Source: Gaiellales bacterium (GTDB lineage Bacteria; Actinomycetota; Thermoleophilia; Gaiellales; F1-60-MAGs149). Taken from it: 9,783 bases of DNA. The notes below the pieces were generated by a model. It saw only the letters and a program-made list of their open reading frames with translations, made no database searches and had not been told where the DNA came from. Each line of letters starts with the position of its first letter. Position 1 is the stretch's first letter. A program made the translations under genes and the position numbers. Positions 7,135-9,783 of the stretch are shown in pieces. Location: the NCBI GenBank assembly GCA_030831375.1, contig JAURLF010000178.1, positions 1 through 9,783 of the forward strand, read 5' to 3'.

Positions 7135-7485
7135 ATGGCGCTCAACGTCCTCGGCACCCCGCTCGAGTCCTGCTCGCTCGACCCGATGACGGGCTTCTAC
7201 CGCAACGGCTGCTGCGACACGGGCTCCGAGGATCAGGGTGTGCACATCGTCTGCGCGGTGATGACCGAGGAGTTCCTCGCCTTCTCGCGGGAGCGCGGAA
7301 ACGACCTCTCGACGCCGGTCCCGATGTACGAGTTCCCCGGGCTCAAGGCGGGCGACCGCTGGTGCCTGTGCGCCGCCCGCTGGCGCGAGGCCTACGACGC
7401 GGGCTGCGCGCCCGAGGTCGTGCTGGAGTCGACGCACGCGCGCATGCTCGAGTGGGCCTCGCTCGACGAGCTGCGCCGGCCCTGA
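7135..7485 (+). CDS. DUF2237 family protein, cysteine-rich, function unknown
   Basis: This is a 116-residue soluble protein that I recognise as DUF2237 from its blocks: NVLGTPLESCS, PMTGFYRNGCCDTG (17-30), GVHIVCAVMTEEFLAFSRERGNDL, FPGLKAGDRWCLCAARW (67-83), and APEVVLESTH. Seven cysteines (13, 26, 27, 40, 77, 79, 91) and two histidines (37, 101) are present, several in the conserved blocks, so metal binding or redox chemistry is conceivable. No signal peptide or membrane segment is seen. The open frame extends upstream, but ATG 7135 matches the family start and has a -10 element 7 bases upstream. It is divergent from a homocysteine methyltransferase-family gene. Its stop is 4 bases from the stop of the converging flavoprotein gene. 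No function is established that I know of. Confidence 0.9.
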   Translation: MALNVLGTPLESCSLDPMTGFYRNGCCDTGSEDQGVHIVCAVMTEEFLAFSRERGNDLSTPVPMYEFPGLKAGDRWCLCAARWREAYDAGCAPEVVLESTHARMLEWASLDELRRP

Positions 7486-7489
7486 GCCC

Positions 7490-8146
7490 TCAGCGGGCGA
7501 AGCGCCGGCCGTAGTCGGCGAGGGCCTGCGGCACCTTCACGCCTTTTGGCAGGTCCGGCGCGGGGACCGGCGCGCCCACGACCTGCGTGATCGGCAGGAC
7601 GCCCGTCCAGGTGCCGGCGTAGTCCTCGGCGTCCTCGGGCGCGTTGCCGGGCGGGCCCGTGCGGATCTTCGCGGAGGCCTCGTCGAGGGGCAGGGCGAGG
7701 ATGGCGGTGGCCTTCAGCTCCTGCCGGGTCGGCGGGCGCGTGTCGGCCCAGCGGCCGGGCACGAGCTGCTCGGTGAGGGCCTCGAGGGCGGCCAGCTTCT
7801 CGTCGGGGTCCGCGACCGGCTGGGCCGTGCCGAGCACGACGACGGAGCGGTAGTTGACCGACTGGTCGAAGACGGCCCGGGCGAGCACCACGCCGTCGAC
7901 CAGGGTGACGGTGACGCAGCAGGGCACGCCCTCGCCGAGCCGACGCAGCATGCGGCTCGCGCTCGAGCCGTGCAGGTAGAGGACGTCCCCCACCCGCGCG
8001 TGCAGGGATGGGATCACGTACGGCTGGCCCTCGGCCTCGAAGCCGATGTGGCAGACGAGCGCCTCATCGAGGATCGCGTCGATCGTCTGGCGGTCGTAAT
8101 GCCCGCGCTTCGGCAGGCGCTTGACCCTGGTGCGCTTTCCGGCCAT
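7490..8146 (-). CDS. Pyridoxamine 5'-phosphate oxidase family protein (NimA-like FMN-binding split barrel)
   Basis: This is a 218-residue flavin-binding split-barrel protein. The YDRQTIDAILDEALVCHIGFEAEGQPYVIPSLHAR type start, LYLHGSSASRMLRRL, NYRSVVVLG and LVPGRWADTRPP are the marks of the actinobacterial PPOX-class family that also contains nitroimidazole-reductase-like (Nim) proteins. These bind FMN (or F420/haem in relatives) and act on small electrophiles or are uncharacterised. The ASAKIRTGPP block near residue 160 is typical of this subfamily. It is not the vitamin B6 enzyme PdxH itself. The ATG at 8146 follows TAACCT by 6 bases, so the gene appears to have its own leaderless promoter inside the end of moeA and need not depend on the moeA transcript. 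It converges on DUF2237 with 4 bases between stops. Confidence 0.88.
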   Translation of the reverse strand: MAGKRTRVKRLPKRGHYDRQTIDAILDEALVCHIGFEAEGQPYVIPSLHARVGDVLYLHGSSASRMLRRLGEGVPCCVTVTLVDGVVLARAVFDQSVNYRSVVVLGTAQPVADPDEKLAALEALTEQLVPGRWADTRPPTRQELKATAILALPLDEASAKIRTGPPGNAPEDAEDYAGTWTGVLPITQVVGAPVPAPDLPKGVKVPQALADYGRRFAR

Positions 8147-8152
8147 GGCGCG

Positions 8153-8158
8153 AGGTTA
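8153..8158 (-). promoter_or_regulatory. -10 element of leaderless flavoprotein promoter, overlapping the moeA stop (TAACCT)
   Basis: The minus strand reads TAACCT, 6 bases (cgcgcc), then ATG at 8146. The TAA of this hexamer is also the moeA stop codon. No acceptable -35 at 16-18 bases is seen. Confidence 0.5.
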
Positions 8159-9328
8159 CCGGTCGCGCAGGCGCAACGTCGCCACCGGCGTCCCCGCGGC
8201 GAGGCCGGGGCCGGGCGGCACCACGATGTACGCGTCTGCCCCGGCCAGCGCGCGCAGGGCGCCGGCCCGCCGGGCCAGCGGCACGGCGCGCAGCGCGCCC
8301 TCGGCCGGCTCGAGCCGCACCGCGACCATGCAGGCCGCGTCGTCACGGCCTCCGACGTCGGCGGTCAGGGTCGCGGGCACGGCCGTGCGCTCGGCGGAGC
8401 GGCCCAGCAGTTCGGCGAGCAGCGGATGGCCGAACAGCTCATAGGTGAAGGCGGCGGAGACCGGGTAGCCGGGCACTCCGATCACCGGCGTCGTGCCCAC
8501 GACCGCGAGCAGGACCGGGTGGCCGGGGCGCACCGCCACGCCGTCGACCGCCACCTCGCCAAGCTCGGCGAGGACGTCGCGCGAGTGGTCGCGGCGCCCC
8601 CGCGACGATCCCGCGACGAGCAGCACGAGGTCGCTGACGAGGACGGCGCGCATGACCTCCTCGGCGAGGCGCGCCGGGTCGTCGGCGATGCGCCCGTGCA
8701 GGGCCGGCAGCGCGCCGTCGGCGGCGGCCTGCGCGGCCAGCATCGGCCCGTTCGAGTCGACGACGTGGTGCGGCTCGAGCGGCTCGCCCGCGCCGCGCAG
8801 CTCGTCGCCGGTGGGGAGCACCGCGACCTGCGGCCGGACGCGAACCGCCACGTCGGCGTGGCCGGCGGCGGCCAGGAGCGCCGCGTCGAACGCCGACAGC
8901 ATGCGCCCCGCCGCGAGCAGGGGCTCCCCCGCCGGCACGTCCTCGCCGGCGGGGCGCACGTCGGCCCCGGGGGCGACCGCCTCGGCGACGTGCGCGCCGG
9001 CGCCGTCGACCTCGACGTGCTCTCGCCGCACGACGGCGTCGAAGCCGTCCGGGATCGGCGCGCCCGTGTCCACGAAGGCGATGTCGCCGCCGGCGATCAG
9101 GATCGGCGCGCCCGCGGTATCGGCGGCGCGCACGGCGACGCCGTCCATCGCGGCGACCGCCAGCGGCGGCGAGGCGCGCAGCGCCGCCACGTCCTCGGCG
9201 AGGACGCGCCCGGCCGCCTCGGCGATGGGCACCCGCTCAGCGGGCAGGGGCGCGGCGTAGCCCGCGTCGGCAAGCGCGCGCCGCCAGCGTGCGAGCGCCG
9301 CCTCGGGCGTCGGCTCGCCGCCCCTCAC
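8156..9328 (-). CDS. moeA: Molybdopterin molybdenumtransferase MoeA (variant motif)
   Basis: MoeA inserts molybdate into adenylylated molybdopterin to finish the molybdenum cofactor. The 390-residue length is normal. Visible blocks include PPLAVAAMDGVAVR (54-67), VDTGAPIPDGFDAVV (86-100), the MPT-binding LPTGDEL (171-177), DSNGPML (191-197), and PGHPVLL with IGVPGYPVSAAF. Asp216 and Asp247 have the same 31-residue spacing as the functionally important Asp228 and Asp259 of E. coli MoeA. The usual GGVSVGEAD motif is here AGSSRGRRD (239-247), a variant I associate with MoeA-like proteins of archaea and some Gram-positives. The GTG start at 9328 overlaps the fdhD stop as GTGA, with purine-rich GGCGGG 7 bases upstream. 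This gene order makes it part of a Mo-enzyme maturation operon entering from the right. Confidence 0.93.
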   Translation of the reverse strand: MRGGEPTPEAALARWRRALADAGYAAPLPAERVPIAEAAGRVLAEDVAALRASPPLAVAAMDGVAVRAADTAGAPILIAGGDIAFVDTGAPIPDGFDAVVRREHVEVDGAGAHVAEAVAPGADVRPAGEDVPAGEPLLAAGRMLSAFDAALLAAAGHADVAVRVRPQVAVLPTGDELRGAGEPLEPHHVVDSNGPMLAAQAAADGALPALHGRIADDPARLAEEVMRAVLVSDLVLLVAGSSRGRRDHSRDVLAELGEVAVDGVAVRPGHPVLLAVVGTTPVIGVPGYPVSAAFTYELFGHPLLAELLGRSAERTAVPATLTADVGGRDDAACMVAVRLEPAEGALRAVPLARRAGALRALAGADAYIVVPPGPGLAAGTPVATLRLRDR

Positions 9329-9783
9329 GGCTGGACCCGCCCGGGGTGCGCGTAGACGTTGCAGCGGTCGTCCCGCAGGAAGCCGACGAGCGTGACGCCG
9401 AGGCGCCTGGCGGCGTCGACGGCGATCGATGAGGGCGCGCCGACGGCGGCCAGCACCGGGATGCCGGCCACGGCGGCCTTCTGCACGAGCTCGAACCCGG
9501 CGCGCCCGGAGACCAGGGCCACGGAGCCGTGCAGCGGCGCGTCGCCCTGCATCAGGCGCGCGCCGACCGCCTTGTCCATCGCGTTGTGGCGTCCGATGTC
9601 CTCGCGCAGCTCGACGAGGTCCCCGGCGGGCGTGAACAGGCCGGTGGCGTGCAGGCCGCCGGTGCGCTCGAAGGTGCGCTGGCGCGCACGCAGGACGTCG
9701 GGCAGGCCGAGCAGCGTCTCGAGGGCGACCTCGGGGCCCGCCGGGATCGGCCGGCAGTGCACCTCGACCATGTCGATCGAGGC
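9325..9783 (-). CDS. fdhD: Formate dehydrogenase accessory sulfurtransferase FdhD, C-terminal part (runs off right edge)
   Basis: FdhD moves sulfur from a cysteine desulfurase onto the molybdenum cofactor of formate dehydrogenase, an essential activation step. Only the last 152 residues are in the window; family members are about 260-280. The blocks RTGGLHATGLF, REDIGRHNAMDKAVG, VSGRAGFELVQKAAVAGIPVLAAVGAPSS and GFLRDDRCNVYAHP are diagnostic. The first visible residues (ASID) are those that normally follow the sulfur-carrying CGxCG motif, so that motif should lie just outside the edge. An in-frame ATG at 9771 is internal and not the start. It is coupled to moeA by a 4-base overlap. A formate dehydrogenase or other bis-MGD enzyme is expected upstream. 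Confidence 0.95.
   Translation of the reverse strand, partial: ASIDMVEVHCRPIPAGPEVALETLLGLPDVLRARQRTFERTGGLHATGLFTPAGDLVELREDIGRHNAMDKAVGARLMQGDAPLHGSVALVSGRAGFELVQKAAVAGIPVLAAVGAPSSIAVDAARRLGVTLVGFLRDDRCNVYAHPGRVQP

Noticed and set aside
7475..7509. GCCGGC inverted repeat around the stops of DUF2237 and the flavoprotein gene
   Set aside because: The arms are only 6 bp with a 23-base interior and a weak inner 4-bp stem; such repeats are expected by chance at this base composition.
7970..9355. 461-codon plus-strand open frame opposite moeA
   Set aside because: Arg/Gly/His-rich shadow; moeA motifs occupy the minus strand throughout.

Overview
This is a very GC-rich, gene-dense stretch of bacterial chromosome. 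The codon use, the tRNA gene without an encoded CCA, and the apparent dominance of leaderless transcripts point to a high-GC actinobacterium. A deep lineage such as Thermoleophilia/Solirubrobacterales is a guess. There is no phage, insertion sequence, CRISPR array or other obvious mobile DNA.

Layout from left to right. On the minus strand, running off the left edge, is the N-terminal ~40% of a single-chain glycine dehydrogenase (gcvP). A 168-base divergent region separates it from a tRNA-Asp(GTC) gene with a strong terminator hairpin. A plus-strand homocysteine S-methyltransferase (mmuM-like) follows and converges on a two-gene minus-strand operon: an APH-family small-molecule kinase followed by a xylose-isomerase-like TIM-barrel protein. 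Divergent from that operon is an FAD-dependent amino-acid/amine oxidase of the DAO family, followed by an Ogt-type O6-alkylguanine-DNA methyltransferase. The latter overlaps tail-to-tail with a second, different homocysteine S-methyltransferase-family gene on the minus strand. That gene is divergent from a small cysteine-rich DUF2237 protein. The right end is a minus-strand run: fdhD (cut by the right edge), moeA, and a pyridoxamine-5'-phosphate-oxidase-fold flavoprotein.

Functional themes. gcvP, two homocysteine methyltransferase-family proteins and the DAO-family oxidase all fit glycine/one-carbon/methyl-group metabolism, but they are not one operon. moeA and fdhD (translationally coupled by a GTGA overlap) indicate molybdenum cofactor insertion and sulfuration for a molybdoenzyme, probably a formate dehydrogenase encoded to the right. 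The kinase and TIM-barrel pair looks like a small carbohydrate/polyol catabolic or salvage unit of unknown substrate.

The most notable pattern is in the promoters. All seven genes in the window that begin a transcription unit with a visible start codon, gcvP excepted, have a -10-like hexamer (TAGGGT, GACAAT, GATACT, TAGGCT, TACGCT, TACGAT, TAACCT) ending exactly 6 or 7 bases before the start codon and no Shine-Dalgarno. This implies leaderless mRNAs. It also fixes several start codons, including two GTG starts that differ from the longest open frames. Operon-internal genes use ATGA/GTGA overlaps instead. I found no convincing new multi-gene biological system; the novel-leaning items are the promoter architecture, the DUF2237 gene, a variant MoeA motif and the unassigned kinase/isomerase pair.
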